From HGM12713 sp045593725 (GTDB lineage: Bacteria; Bacillota; Clostridia; Oscillospirales; CAG-272), in assembly GCA_045593725.1 (NCBI GenBank), contig JAZNXE010000001.1:1-51222 (forward strand): DNA of 51,222 nucleotides. Reading direction: 5' to 3'. Below the pieces are notes generated by a model. That model made no database searches, was not told the origin of the DNA, and was given only the letters and a program-made list of their open reading frames with translations. The first letter of the stretch is position 1, and each line of letters opens with the position of its first letter. Shown piece after piece: positions 8,118 through 17,495 of the stretch. The position numbers were made by a program, and so were the translations under genes.

Positions 8118-8753
8118 TTGAAAATTCTTTCGGTTTGCCCGAAATCCTTTGCCGCCAACACATATATCCTCATATCAGACAAGGAAGCTTTTATAGTTGA
8201 CCCCTCCGTATCCGTAAGTGCAGTTGAAAGGTTGCTCTACGAACAAAAAGCTGTCCTGAAAGGTATCCTTCTTACTCACGGACACTTTGACCATACCGTT
8301 TCGATTGATACGCTCCGTGACAAGCTGAGCATACCGTTGATGATACACGGCGGGGATGCTCCTATGCTTACCGACGGAAAAATAAACGGATTTTATGATT
8401 TTTACGGACAGGAATCTGTCCATAAGCCTGCCCAAGTACTCCTGCGAGATGGCGACACAATACCTCTGGGTAATGAAAGCATAAAGGTTATAAGCACACC
8501 CGGACATTCTCCCGGCTCGGTTTGCTTCTTGTGCCCCGATACAAATGGAAAGCAGTTTCTTATTACAGGAGATACCTTGTTTTCAAACACTGTCGGACGA
8601 TGCGACCTTTGGGGAGGAGATGAGTCGGCTATTGTCCGTTCCCTTGCGTCCCTGCGCAAGCTTGACCAAAATATGGTTATATATCCTGGTCACGGTCCTT
8701 CTCACGTGTTAGGAAAGGCACTTGAGGTTGCGCTATATTATACAGATTTTTAA
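8118..8753 (+). CDS. MBL-fold metallo-hydrolase (glyoxalase II-like)
   Basis: A 211-residue metallo-beta-lactamase-fold hydrolase of the small YcbL/glyoxalase-II-like group. The metal motif THGHFDH gives H54, H56, D58 and H59; later ligands appear in STPGHSPGSVCF, TGDTLF and YPGHGPSH. The TTG start at 8118 is preceded by CGGAGG. The substrate is probably a thioester such as S-lactoylglutathione-like or bacillithiol-linked compounds, but that is inferred from the family only. First gene of a tight operon; GluRS follows after 26 bp. Confidence 0.88.
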   Translation: MKILSVCPKSFAANTYILISDKEAFIVDPSVSVSAVERLLYEQKAVLKGILLTHGHFDHTVSIDTLRDKLSIPLMIHGGDAPMLTDGKINGFYDFYGQESVHKPAQVLLRDGDTIPLGNESIKVISTPGHSPGSVCFLCPDTNGKQFLITGDTLFSNTVGRCDLWGGDESAIVRSLASLRKLDQNMVIYPGHGPSHVLGKALEVALYYTDF

Positions 8754-8779
8754 CCCCTACAAATGAAAGGATTTTACAA

Positions 8780-10468
8780 ATGTTAGATTTTGAAAAGTTT
8801 GCACAGCTTCTTTTTCCTCACATTCAGGAAACACCCGCAGATATAGAAGTCCGTTTTCCCAAGAGAGAGCTTCCTGAAGGCGCAAAGGTAACGAGATTTG
8901 CCCCAAGCCCTACGGGATTTGTTCACTTCGGAGGTCTTTTCCCAACAACCGTAGCAGAAAGACTTGCTCACCAGAGTAACGGCGTATTATATCTCCGCAT
9001 AGAGGACACCGATGCCAAACGAGAGGTTCCCGGTGCAGCCGAAGCTCTTATCAGGACTCTTGCTACCTATGGTATTGAGTTTGACGAGGGCGCTATTTTG
9101 GGAGAAGATGGAACGATATGTGATAAGGGGGCTTACGGTCCTTACAAGCAGAGCTTGCGCGGTCCTATATACCAAACCTACGCAAAGCAGCTTGTCCGCG
9201 AGGGTAAGGCTTATCCCTGCTTTACCACTGAGGAAGAGCTTGAGGAGCTTCACAGCATAGATAAAAAGCAAGAGATAAAGAATACCGACTGGCAGGCTGA
9301 GGCTGAGGCTCGCAGAGCCGAAATGCTCGCTCGCAGAGAGATAACTATGGACGAAGTCGAGCGTAATCTGAGCGCAGGAAACCCCTTCGTTCTCCGTATC
9401 CTCGCGGACGGCAGCATTGAAAAAAAGATAAAGTTTACCGACCTTGTAAAGGGCAATATGGAGATTCCCGAAAACGATGAGGATTTCGTGCTTCTCAAAT
9501 CCGACGGAATACCCACCTACCACTTCGCTCACGCGATTGACGACCATCTTATGGGAACGACCCACGTAATCAGAGGTGAGGAATGGCTTCCAAGCCTTGC
9601 AAAGCATCTTCAGCTTTTCAGATATCTCGGCTTCAAAACGCCAAAGTATATGCACATAGCGCAGATAATGCGTCTTGACGAGGCGGGAAATAAGAAAAAG
9701 CTCTCCAAGAGGGATATGGGCGCTAATATGGACGATTACACCCGCCTTGGTTACTGTCCCGAGGCTGTATGTGAATACGTTATGACTCTCCTTAACTCAA
9801 ATTACGAGGAATGGAGAATGCAAAATCCCGATAAGGATTACAAGGAATTTCCCTTTAACATCAAGAAGATGTCTTCCTCGGGCTGCCTATTCGATTTCAA
9901 TAAGCTTAACGACGTTTCCAAGAACGTTATATCAAGGATGACTGCTGAGGAAGTAGCAAAAAAGGTAACCAACTGGAGTATGAAGTTTGACAAGGACTTC
10001 GGCGTGTTGCTTTCGGAGTCTGCCGAATACGCGCAAAAAATATTCGCTATCGGCCGTGGCGGTAAAAAGCCACGCAAGGACCTCACTACCTGGGCGGACG
10101 CAAAGGGATATATGGGCTTCTTCTTTGATGAATACTTCCGTATTGAGGATGAATACGACGAAAAGTATGACAAAGATGATATCAAGACCACTCTTGAGAG
10201 CTTTATGAATACGCTTGACCTTGCAGACGATATGAACTCTTGGTTTGATAAGATAAAGGCGATTGGCGAGGGACTGGGATATACCTCTGATATGAAGGCA
10301 TATAAGGCTTCCCCTGACAGCTTCAAGGGCAGCGTTGCTGATATCAGCATGTTTATCCGCGTTGCGGTTACAGGTAAGCTGAACTCACCGGATATGTACG
10401 CTGTTATTCAGATACTTGGATACGACAGAGTATGTGAGCGCATAAATAACATGATAGAAAAACTTTGA
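8780..10468 (+). CDS. gltX: Glutamate--tRNA ligase, long form
   Basis: A 562-residue class I synthetase charging tRNA-Glu. The HIGH-type motif is VHFGG within APSPTGFVHFGGL (residues 41-53) and the KMSKS-type loop is KLSKR (307-311). It is about 75 residues longer than typical bacterial GluRS (about 485): an N-terminal extension of ~38 residues precedes the Rossmann start, and the C-terminal half lacks obvious similarity to the usual anticodon-binding cage. RBS AAAGGA precedes the ATG. GlnRS follows 23 bp later, so the operon pairs the two enzymes. Discriminating versus non-discriminating behaviour cannot be read directly; the GlnRS neighbour makes a discriminating enzyme plausible. Confidence 0.9.
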   Translation: MLDFEKFAQLLFPHIQETPADIEVRFPKRELPEGAKVTRFAPSPTGFVHFGGLFPTTVAERLAHQSNGVLYLRIEDTDAKREVPGAAEALIRTLATYGIEFDEGAILGEDGTICDKGAYGPYKQSLRGPIYQTYAKQLVREGKAYPCFTTEEELEELHSIDKKQEIKNTDWQAEAEARRAEMLARREITMDEVERNLSAGNPFVLRILADGSIEKKIKFTDLVKGNMEIPENDEDFVLLKSDGIPTYHFAHAIDDHLMGTTHVIRGEEWLPSLAKHLQLFRYLGFKTPKYMHIAQIMRLDEAGNKKKLSKRDMGANMDDYTRLGYCPEAVCEYVMTLLNSNYEEWRMQNPDKDYKEFPFNIKKMSSSGCLFDFNKLNDVSKNVISRMTAEEVAKKVTNWSMKFDKDFGVLLSESAEYAQKIFAIGRGGKKPRKDLTTWADAKGYMGFFFDEYFRIEDEYDEKYDKDDIKTTLESFMNTLDLADDMNSWFDKIKAIGEGLGYTSDMKAYKASPDSFKGSVADISMFIRVAVTGKLNSPDMYAVIQILGYDRVCERINNMIEKL

Positions 10469-10491
10469 TGGGATTTAAAGAGGACAAAAAT

Positions 10492-12150
10492 ATGGAAGAA
10501 ATCGCAAATAATTTTATACACGATATAATAGATGCCGACCTTAAGGAAAAACCCGAAACAAAAATACACACTCGCTTTCCTCCCGAGCCTAACGGATATC
10601 TGCATATCGGCTCGGCTAAGGCTATACTCATAAATTTTGAAACAGCAAAAAAATACGGCGGTCTTTTCAATCTTCGTTATGATGATACCAACCCCGCAAA
10701 GGAAGATACGGAATACGTGGATTCAATACTTGAGGACCTCACTTGGCTGGGAGCTACTCCTAACGGCGGTATATTTTACGGCTCTGACTATTTCGACAAG
10801 TGCTATGAGTACGCTGAAAAGCTCATTATGGACGGCAAGGCGTACGTTTGTGACCTTTCCGCCGAGGAAATGAAGGAATACAGAGGAACTCTTACCGAGG
10901 CGGGTAAGGAAAGTCCCTATCGAAACAGAAGCGTAGAAGAAAATCTTGACCTTTTCAGAAGAATGAAGGCTGGCGAATTCGCCGACGGAAGCCGCACTCT
11001 CCGCGCAAAAATAGATATGGCTTCCCCAAACATCAATATGCGTGACCCCGCAATCTACCGCATAGTCCACACATCACACCATCGCCAAGGTGATAAGTGG
11101 TGCATTTATCCGCTTTATGATTATGCTCATCCTATTCAGGATGCTCTTGAGGGCATCACCTATTCTCTTTGCTCTCTGGAGTTTGAAAATCACCGTCCCC
11201 TTTACGAATGGGTAATAAAAAATATCGGGGTTTTCAATCCTGAGCCAAAGCAGAGAGAGTTTGCAAGACTTAACGTTACCAATACGGTAATGTCTAAGAG
11301 ATATCTTCGTTATCTTGTAGAAAACGATATGGTTGACGGATGGGATGACCCCAGACTTCCCACCATCTGCGCTCTCAGAAGGAGAGGCTACACCCCCTCG
11401 GCTATCTTCAACTTCGTAAGAGCCGCAGGTATTTCAAAGGCGAACAGCCTTGTTGATATCGGTATGCTTGAGCATTGCATCCGCGAGGAGCTTAACGAAA
11501 GCGCTCCCAGAAGAATAGCAATCGAGCATCCCATAAAGATAGTTATCGACAACTATCCCGCAGACAAGGAAGAATATTTTGACCTTCCCAATCACCCCCA
11601 GAAGCCCGAGCTTGGAATGCGCTCTCTCCCCTTTACCCGTGAGCTTTATATAGACGCTTCCGACTTTGCCGAGGTACCTCCTCCAAAGTTTTTCCGTCTT
11701 AAGCCCGAAGGTGAGGTCAGACTTATGGGCGCGTATATAATCAAGTGCGGCGAAATCCTTAAGGACAGTAACGGCAATATAGTGGAGATACACGCCACCG
11801 CTGACCTTGAAACCAGAAACGGCAATCCCGTTGACGGTAGAAAGATAAAGGGTACTATCCATTGGCTCAGCGCAAAATATGCCAAGGAAGCAACACTTAT
11901 GCTCTACGACCGACTCTTTACTATTGAAAACGTTAACTCAATCCCTGAGGATAAGACCTATAACGATTATCTTAATCCCGAATCCCTCACAGTAATTAAC
12001 GGCGCGAAGATAGAAGCGGCGCTTGCCGACGCAAAGCAGGGAGATAAATTCCAGTTTGTACGCGACGGATACTACTGTAAGGATACTAAGCACGAAAACA
12101 CATTTAACCGCGTTGTTGGACTTAAGGACAGCTTTCCTGCAAAGAAATAA
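10492..12150 (+). CDS. glnS: Glutamine--tRNA ligase
   Basis: A 552-residue class I GlnRS. The start at 10492 fits RBS AAAGAGGA and homology (NNFIHDIID opening); a TTG/ATG pair overlapping the gltX stop would add nine residues without support. The HIGH motif is HIGS in RFPPEPNGYLHIGSAK (residues 28-43). The KMSKS motif is VMSKRY. The C-terminal third is the two-beta-barrel anticodon domain (IDASDFAEVPPPKFFRLKPEGEVRL). Length equals E. coli GlnRS (554). Most Bacillota lack GlnRS and use GatCAB amidation of Glu-tRNA-Gln, so this gene is likely of transferred origin, as in a few other Clostridia. Confidence 0.95.
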   Translation: MEEIANNFIHDIIDADLKEKPETKIHTRFPPEPNGYLHIGSAKAILINFETAKKYGGLFNLRYDDTNPAKEDTEYVDSILEDLTWLGATPNGGIFYGSDYFDKCYEYAEKLIMDGKAYVCDLSAEEMKEYRGTLTEAGKESPYRNRSVEENLDLFRRMKAGEFADGSRTLRAKIDMASPNINMRDPAIYRIVHTSHHRQGDKWCIYPLYDYAHPIQDALEGITYSLCSLEFENHRPLYEWVIKNIGVFNPEPKQREFARLNVTNTVMSKRYLRYLVENDMVDGWDDPRLPTICALRRRGYTPSAIFNFVRAAGISKANSLVDIGMLEHCIREELNESAPRRIAIEHPIKIVIDNYPADKEEYFDLPNHPQKPELGMRSLPFTRELYIDASDFAEVPPPKFFRLKPEGEVRLMGAYIIKCGEILKDSNGNIVEIHATADLETRNGNPVDGRKIKGTIHWLSAKYAKEATLMLYDRLFTIENVNSIPEDKTYNDYLNPESLTVINGAKIEAALADAKQGDKFQFVRDGYYCKDTKHENTFNRVVGLKDSFPAKK

Positions 12151-12159
12151 AGAGGGCCT

Positions 12160-12441
12160 ATGTTAAGAAATATCCTTATCTGTTATCTTATAGCTATATC
12201 GGTGATTTCTTTGATTGTATGCGTATATGACAAATTTGCGTCAAAGCATTTGACAAAGCACCGTACGAGAGAAGCTACGCTCCTGTTACTCAGCGCCATT
12301 GGCGGCTCGGTAGCTATGCTTGTAACTATGCTTATCATCCGACACAAGACCAAACACGTAAAATTTATGCTTGGAATTCCACTGATAATCCTGCTTCAGG
12401 CAGCAGTATCTTACGGAGTATATTTCCTGTTACTCCACTAA
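12160..12441 (+). CDS. DUF1294 family small membrane protein
   Basis: A 93-residue protein with three hydrophobic segments (about 3-22, 42-62, 72-92). The family pattern YDKFASK near residue 23, then R-x-x-E-x-x-L-L-L and a central GGS..ML..M-I-IRHKTKHVKF, is characteristic of DUF1294 membrane proteins of unknown function. Only 9 bp separate it from glnS, so it is cotranscribed. No enzymatic role can be assigned. Confidence 0.85.
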   Translation: MLRNILICYLIAISVISLIVCVYDKFASKHLTKHRTREATLLLLSAIGGSVAMLVTMLIIRHKTKHVKFMLGIPLIILLQAAVSYGVYFLLLH

Positions 12442-12465
12442 TTATAAAAAAGAAAGGATAACCCC

Positions 12466-14094
12466 ATGGAGAAAACAGAAAAACAATTAATGGAGCTTGA
12501 CCTTTCCAAATTCAGCCTTATATATCCAGATGAAGCTACTCAGGAAAAGCATTACAGGGGGGAGGATTCTCCCAATATAGATATGTTCGTTCTTGATGAG
12601 CTGGGACTGCTTGAGGTGTTTAATCTGAAAAACAGCAATCTTGACGAATATTTCACAACAGACCCCGCTGTAATAGAGCATCGAATATCGGTCTTTGAAG
12701 ATATGCTGGAATATCCCGAGATTTCCGTAACACTCAATAAGCTCTTCCCTATTCTTACAGATATTATGGAGCTTCGCCGACTTGAGGCAGATACGGGGGA
12801 TACCGAGTCATACCTTGAAAGCTTGACAGAGATAGAGCTTTATATTTCAAGCATCTCTATTCTTCATTCGGGACTTAAAGAAATTAAGGATAAGGTAAAA
12901 AGCGATGCCTTTAAAATACTGGCAAAGCGTATAGATGACCTTGTAAACAGCGAGTATTATTCGGAGCTTAACGCAAAGCTTGCAGAGCTTACCAGCCGCG
13001 TACGGGACATAAAGAGTGTTACCATAGGCGTAAACCTTGATGCCCAGCTCCGCCCCTCCTATGCCGGTGTTCTATCAATAAATCCCGAATCCTTCCGCTC
13101 AGGCGACGTTATAGATAAGATACTCCGCCTTAACTTCAAGGAGGATGAATATACTTGTATCGCAAACCTCGTTCCCTTCAACAAGAAGCAGTCAGAAAAT
13201 CAAAGGACGGCTCTCGCTCTTGCCTTTAATTCGGCAATAAACGACGTTTACAAGCAGTCGCTTCGTTCTTGGAAAAAGATAGTCCAGAGCTTTGTTCTTG
13301 AAAATACCGACTTTTTGCTCAATCTTATGCCTGAAATAGAGTTTTTGGTAAGGGGAACAAATCTTCTCCGCGCCCTCAAGAAAAAAGGTCTGCATCTTTG
13401 CCGTCCGAAGATTTCTACCGACAAGATAACCTTTATAGCCCATGAGCTTTATAATCCTTGTGTCGCGCTTAAGGTTGATGACGAGATGATCACCAACGAC
13501 ATAGAATTTGACGATAGCGCAATGATATACGTGCTTACAGGTCCTAACAGAGGAGGAAAATCTGTAATAACCTGCGCGGTGGGTCTTGCTCAGGTAATGT
13601 TCCAGCTTGGAATGTTTGTTCCCGCAAAGGATGCCACAATAAGCATAGCCGACGCTATATTTACACACTTCCCCACCGGCGCTGACGATACTATCGACAA
13701 GGGTCGTCTTGGTGAGGAATGCGCGCGTCTTCGTGATATTTTCGAGGGTGTTACACAAAACAGCTTTGTTTTCCTTGATGAGTCGCTCTCGTCAACGGGT
13801 GCTTACGAGGCTTCATATATCGCAGCCGAGGTGCTGGCGGGATTTAGCCGCTTAGGTTGCCGTTGCCTGTTCTCTACTCACCTTCACGAGCTTGCCGCAC
13901 AGATTGACAGCATAAACGCCCGCACAGCGCCTGACGGCGGCTCTGCCATTGATACCTTGGTTGCGGGAATTGAGGACGGAAACCGCTCATTCAAGATAGT
14001 ACGTATGAAGCCCGACGGAAAGAGCTACGCACGTGATATCGCCGACAAATACGGTCTGTCTTATGAAAATATAGTTAAGACGTTTAAAAAATAA
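12466..14094 (+). CDS. MutS-like ATPase lacking the mismatch-recognition domain
   Basis: A 542-residue MutS-family protein. Residues ~50-330 are helical and correspond to the MutS core/lever region. The C-terminal ATPase has Walker A GPNRGGKS (359-366; canonical MutS is GPNMGGKS), Walker B FVFLDES (434-440), and STHLHELA as the H-loop. There is no N-terminal Phe-x-Glu mismatch-binding domain, no connector domain, and no C-terminal Smr nuclease as in MutS2. It is therefore neither MutS1 nor MutS2 but one of the smaller MutS-related paralogs. The role is unknown; DNA binding as a dimeric clamp is inferred. Start follows AAAGGATAACCCC; gap to the DUF1294 gene is 24 bp. Confidence 0.85.
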   Translation: MEKTEKQLMELDLSKFSLIYPDEATQEKHYRGEDSPNIDMFVLDELGLLEVFNLKNSNLDEYFTTDPAVIEHRISVFEDMLEYPEISVTLNKLFPILTDIMELRRLEADTGDTESYLESLTEIELYISSISILHSGLKEIKDKVKSDAFKILAKRIDDLVNSEYYSELNAKLAELTSRVRDIKSVTIGVNLDAQLRPSYAGVLSINPESFRSGDVIDKILRLNFKEDEYTCIANLVPFNKKQSENQRTALALAFNSAINDVYKQSLRSWKKIVQSFVLENTDFLLNLMPEIEFLVRGTNLLRALKKKGLHLCRPKISTDKITFIAHELYNPCVALKVDDEMITNDIEFDDSAMIYVLTGPNRGGKSVITCAVGLAQVMFQLGMFVPAKDATISIADAIFTHFPTGADDTIDKGRLGEECARLRDIFEGVTQNSFVFLDESLSSTGAYEASYIAAEVLAGFSRLGCRCLFSTHLHELAAQIDSINARTAPDGGSAIDTLVAGIEDGNRSFKIVRMKPDGKSYARDIADKYGLSYENIVKTFKK

Positions 14095-14119
14095 GCTCTT
14101 ATATTGAGAGGTAAATGAT

Positions 14120-14602
14120 ATGAATTCAGAAATTTTAAGATTACTCGAAAGTGACGCAAGACTTTCTGCCGAGCAGATAGCAATAATCCTTGACATGGAT
14201 AAAAGCACGGTAATCAACGAAATAGCGGAGTGCGAAAAAAACGGAACTATTTTGGGATACAAAACTATCGTTGACTGGGAAAAGACCGATTATGAGGCGG
14301 TTACAGCAATGATAGAGGTTAAGCTTACTCCCCAGCACGACCGAGGATTTGACATAGTTGCAGAAAAAATATACAATTATCCCGAGGTAAAATCCGTATA
14401 TCTTATGTCGGGCGCCTATGACCTTTCTGTTCTTATCGAGGGAAAAACAATGAAGGAGGTCGCCTTGTTCGTTTCTCAAAAGCTTGCCACGATAGATGCG
14501 GTAATCTCTACCGCCACACACTTTGTCCTTCATAAATATAAGGACACGGGTATTCGTTATGATGCCCCCGAAATAGATGAGAGAGGAAATTACAACGGAT
14601 GA
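14120..14602 (+). CDS. Lrp/AsnC family transcriptional regulator
   Basis: A 160-residue regulator. An N-terminal winged helix-turn-helix (residues ~3-60, with LSAEQIAIILDMDKSTV) is followed by an AsnC/RAM ligand-binding domain (~70-150; YEAVTAMIEVKL, VYLMSGAYDLSVLIEG). Family members bind amino acids and oligomerise. The stop overlaps the aminotransferase start as ATGA at 14599, so the two are translationally coupled; this pairing suggests amino-acid-responsive control of the aminotransferase. RBS GAGAGG precedes the ATG. Confidence 0.9.
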   Translation: MNSEILRLLESDARLSAEQIAIILDMDKSTVINEIAECEKNGTILGYKTIVDWEKTDYEAVTAMIEVKLTPQHDRGFDIVAEKIYNYPEVKSVYLMSGAYDLSVLIEGKTMKEVALFVSQKLATIDAVISTATHFVLHKYKDTGIRYDAPEIDERGNYNG

Positions 14603-15765
14603 TAGATTACAGCAAGGTACTGTCACAGACAGTTGTCGAAACTCCCAAATCGGGAATTCGTAAATTTTTCGACCTGATGAACACTATGACCGATGTTGTC
14701 GGTCTTACCGTAGGCGAGCCGGATTTTCAGACTCCGTGGCACATACGCGAAGCAGGTATTCAAAGTCTTGAAAAAGGAAAAACATATTATACCGCAAACG
14801 CGGGTCTTGCAGAACTCCGCTCGGAGATAAACACATATATGACCCGACGCTTTAACGTGTCGTATGACCCCACCTGCGAGGTCATAGTCACAGTAGGCGG
14901 AAGCGAGGCTATCGACATAGCCTTCCGCTCTATTATAGAACCGGGAGATGAAATAATAATCCCCACTCCCTCTTTTGTGTGCTACGCACCTCTGGCAAGA
15001 ATGGCGGGCGGTGTACCCGTTATCCTTGAAACCAAGTTTGAGGACAAATTCAAGATAAATCCCGAAGCGTTAAAGGCTGCCATTACGCCCAAAACAAAGA
15101 TGCTGGTCCTCCCCTATCCCAACAATCCTACGGGCGCTATAATGACCAAGCAGGAGCTTTCGGACATAGCTGATATCATAAGGGACACAAATATCGTTGT
15201 TCTTTCTGACGAGATATATGCGGAAATGACCTATACAGGCAATCACTGCTCCATTGCCTCCCTTGAGGGAATGTGGGAGAGAACCATTATCGCAAGCGGA
15301 TTTTCAAAGGCGTACGCTATGACAGGTTGGCGACTTGGATATATCTGCGCTCCCAAGCAGCTGACCGAGCAAATGCTCAAAATACACCAGTACGGCATTA
15401 TGTCCTCCCCAACAACATCTCAGTTTGCGGCTATTGAAGCACTCAAGAACGGAGATGAGGATATCAAAATGATGGTGGATGAATATAACCGTCGCCGCCG
15501 TTATATCTTTAACGGTCTTAAGAGCATCGGTATTGAATCCTTTGAGCCTGAGGGCGCGTTCTATATATTCCCCAAGATAGGTGATTTCGGTCTGTCGGGA
15601 GAGGAATTCTGCAATAAGCTTCTCTATGACTACAAGTGCGCTATCGTTCCGGGCAATGCTTTTGGTAAGGGTGGCGAAGGATTTGCGCGCATTTCCTACG
15701 CATACTCAATAAAGCATATTACACAGGCACTTGAAAGAATAGAGGCTTTTGTAAAAACTCTTTGA
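14599..15765 (+). CDS. PLP-dependent class I/II aminotransferase
   Basis: A 388-residue fold-type I aminotransferase. The Schiff-base lysine is K237 in SGFSKAYAMTGWRLGY. Other PLP contacts are NNPTGA (about 175-180) and D204 in LSDEIYAE. The N terminus shows the GEPDFQTP motif typical of aspartate/aromatic aminotransferases. The reaction is transfer of an amino group to a 2-oxoacid; the specific substrate cannot be read. Coupled by a 4-bp ATGA overlap to the Lrp regulator, which points to amino-acid metabolism. Confidence 0.9.
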   Translation: MIDYSKVLSQTVVETPKSGIRKFFDLMNTMTDVVGLTVGEPDFQTPWHIREAGIQSLEKGKTYYTANAGLAELRSEINTYMTRRFNVSYDPTCEVIVTVGGSEAIDIAFRSIIEPGDEIIIPTPSFVCYAPLARMAGGVPVILETKFEDKFKINPEALKAAITPKTKMLVLPYPNNPTGAIMTKQELSDIADIIRDTNIVVLSDEIYAEMTYTGNHCSIASLEGMWERTIIASGFSKAYAMTGWRLGYICAPKQLTEQMLKIHQYGIMSSPTTSQFAAIEALKNGDEDIKMMVDEYNRRRRYIFNGLKSIGIESFEPEGAFYIFPKIGDFGLSGEEFCNKLLYDYKCAIVPGNAFGKGGEGFARISYAYSIKHITQALERIEAFVKTL

Positions 15766-15777
15766 TTTTAAAAAGTT

Positions 15778-16299
15778 ATGATTAGAAAAGCAATTCAAGA
15801 CGATATACACTCCGTAGCAAGTCTCTATGACAAGGCTATTGAATACGAGGATTCTCATATCAAATATACCAGCTGGCAAAAGGGTATCTATCCTACGGTA
15901 GATACCGCAAGACTCGGTGTAAAAAATGGCTCACTTTATATAATCGAAGAGGGGGGAAAGACGGTGGCGTCTGTCATACTTGATACACGGCAGCCGCCCG
16001 AATACCGAAATATTTCTTGGGGTAAATCGGTCAAATACAATGAGGCTTTAATAATTCATACCCTTTGCGTTGACCCAGAATATTCGGGAGCGGGAATCGG
16101 CTCGGCTATTGTTGATTTTATAAAGCAATTCGCCAAGGACCGAGGATGCCTCACTGTAAGGCTTAATACCACCAAAAGAAACACCCCCGCCGCTCATCTT
16201 TATCAAAAAAACGGATTTAAGATAGTAGCAACTAAAAATATCTTACTTAATGGACAGATCCCCTGTGATGAGCATCTGTTTATGGAATTTATACTTTAA
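15778..16299 (+). CDS. GNAT family N-acetyltransferase
   Basis: A 173-residue GCN5-related acetyltransferase. The acetyl-CoA pyrophosphate-binding segment is EYSGAGIGSAIVDF (Q/R-x-x-G-x-G/A type), followed by the C-terminal HLYQKNGF motif. The acceptor is unknown. It lies 12 bp after the aminotransferase, with only a poor Shine-Dalgarno sequence, and is the last gene of the operon before a strong bidirectional terminator. Confidence 0.88.
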   Translation: MIRKAIQDDIHSVASLYDKAIEYEDSHIKYTSWQKGIYPTVDTARLGVKNGSLYIIEEGGKTVASVILDTRQPPEYRNISWGKSVKYNEALIIHTLCVDPEYSGAGIGSAIVDFIKQFAKDRGCLTVRLNTTKRNTPAAHLYQKNGFKIVATKNILLNGQIPCDEHLFMEFIL

Positions 16300-16300
16300 T

Positions 16301-16338
16301 AAAAGATACCCATATGCTCGACCTATGGGTATCTTTTA
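16301..16338. terminator. Bidirectional terminator between convergent genes
   Basis: Stem AAAAGATACCCATA / TATGGGTATCTTTT, 14 bp, with a short loop. It ends the plus-strand operon at 16299 and overlaps the TAA of the minus-strand methyltransferase gene at 16336-16338. Confidence 0.9.
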
Positions 16339-17466
16339 TTTGCTATTAACTTTGAAATACTGATACAGAGAGCAAGGTATCATTCCGTTATAGAGCTTGC
16401 GTATCTTATCCGCCCGTTTGCCGTAGCAGCTTTGAAAATTCTCCGCTGATGTAAGAATATATATCTGCCAGGGCGAAAAACTTGAAAAAGTCTCTCCTAT
16501 TTCACGGTAAAGCCTTTCGGTTTCTCTTGGGGTCATAAGTCTTTCGCCGTAAGGTGGGTTACAGACTATGGTGCCGCGGCGGTCAGGCTTTTCAATCCTT
16601 CGGGCATCAGCCTCAAAAAATCTTATCCTGTCCCCTACCCCTGCCTGTTCGGCATTTTCTCTTGCTATCTCAAGTATTTTGGGGTCTATATCCGATGCAT
16701 AGGCTTCAAAACCACTGTCGTGATTTATTTGTGACAGAGCTTTTGCTCTCTCTTCTTTTGCTATTCTACCGTCGCTAAGGATATCAAATGACTCACAGGC
16801 AAAGCCTCTGTCAAGTCCGGGCGCTTGGTTTGTCATCATCATAGCGCACTCGATAGCTATGGTCCCCGACCCGCAAAACGGATCCCATAATAGCACGTCC
16901 TCTCTGGGGCGGGATATGGCAGCTATTGCCGCGGCAAGTGTCTCGCGCAGGGGCGCAGCTCCCGCCACCGCTCTGTATCCTCGCTTGTGGAGCGCTGTTC
17001 CCGACGTATCTATCATAAGATTGGCAATATCCTTAAATATAAAAAACTCTATCTGATACTTTGTTCTTTCCTCGGTAAACCATCTTATACCGTAGCTGTG
17101 TGAAAGCCTTTGCACAACTGCCTTTTTTACAATACTTTGACAATCGGGCAAGGAAAAGAGCTTACTCTTTATGGAATGTCCTTTTACAGGGAACGCATCA
17201 TCCTTACCTATAAAGCTCTCCCACGGGAGTGATTTAGTCCCCTCAAATAGCTCTTCAAAGCTTTCCGCCCTGAAAGCCCCAAGCTTTATAAATACGCGTT
17301 CCGCAAAGCGTAAATGCAGATTGGCAACAAAGACAGCCCTCTCGTCACCAAGAAAGGTTACTCTGCCGTCCATAGTATCAATACGCTTATATCCAAGGGC
17401 ATCTATTTCTTCACCCAACAGCTTTTCAAGTCCGAAAAGGCAGGTTGCAACAAGTTCCAGTGTCAT
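16336..17466 (-). CDS. THUMP-domain RNA methyltransferase (RlmL/YpsC-like)
   Basis: A 376-residue class I SAM methyltransferase. An N-terminal THUMP RNA-binding region (about 1-160) is followed by the UPF0020 catalytic domain with SAM motif DPFCGSG (195-201) and catalytic NPPYGE (303-308), the amino-methyltransferase signature for N2-guanine or N6-adenine. The ATG at 17466 is preferred because GAGG lies 8 nt upstream and the family opening LVATCLFGLEKLL follows; a GTG at 17478 is possible. Likely target is 23S rRNA (m2G2445-type), by homology with the RlmL N-terminal half. Divergent from holB, with its own consensus promoter. Confidence 0.88.
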   Translation of the reverse strand: MTLELVATCLFGLEKLLGEEIDALGYKRIDTMDGRVTFLGDERAVFVANLHLRFAERVFIKLGAFRAESFEELFEGTKSLPWESFIGKDDAFPVKGHSIKSKLFSLPDCQSIVKKAVVQRLSHSYGIRWFTEERTKYQIEFFIFKDIANLMIDTSGTALHKRGYRAVAGAAPLRETLAAAIAAISRPREDVLLWDPFCGSGTIAIECAMMMTNQAPGLDRGFACESFDILSDGRIAKEERAKALSQINHDSGFEAYASDIDPKILEIARENAEQAGVGDRIRFFEADARRIEKPDRRGTIVCNPPYGERLMTPRETERLYREIGETFSSFSPWQIYILTSAENFQSCYGKRADKIRKLYNGMIPCSLYQYFKVNSK

Positions 17467-17495
17467 TTCAGTCCTCACAAAATATATTATTAAAT

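Noticed and set aside
10465..10491. Alternative glnS start overlapping gltX
   Set aside because: The extra nine residues have no homology and the SD sequence AAAGAGGA fits the ATG at 10492 better.
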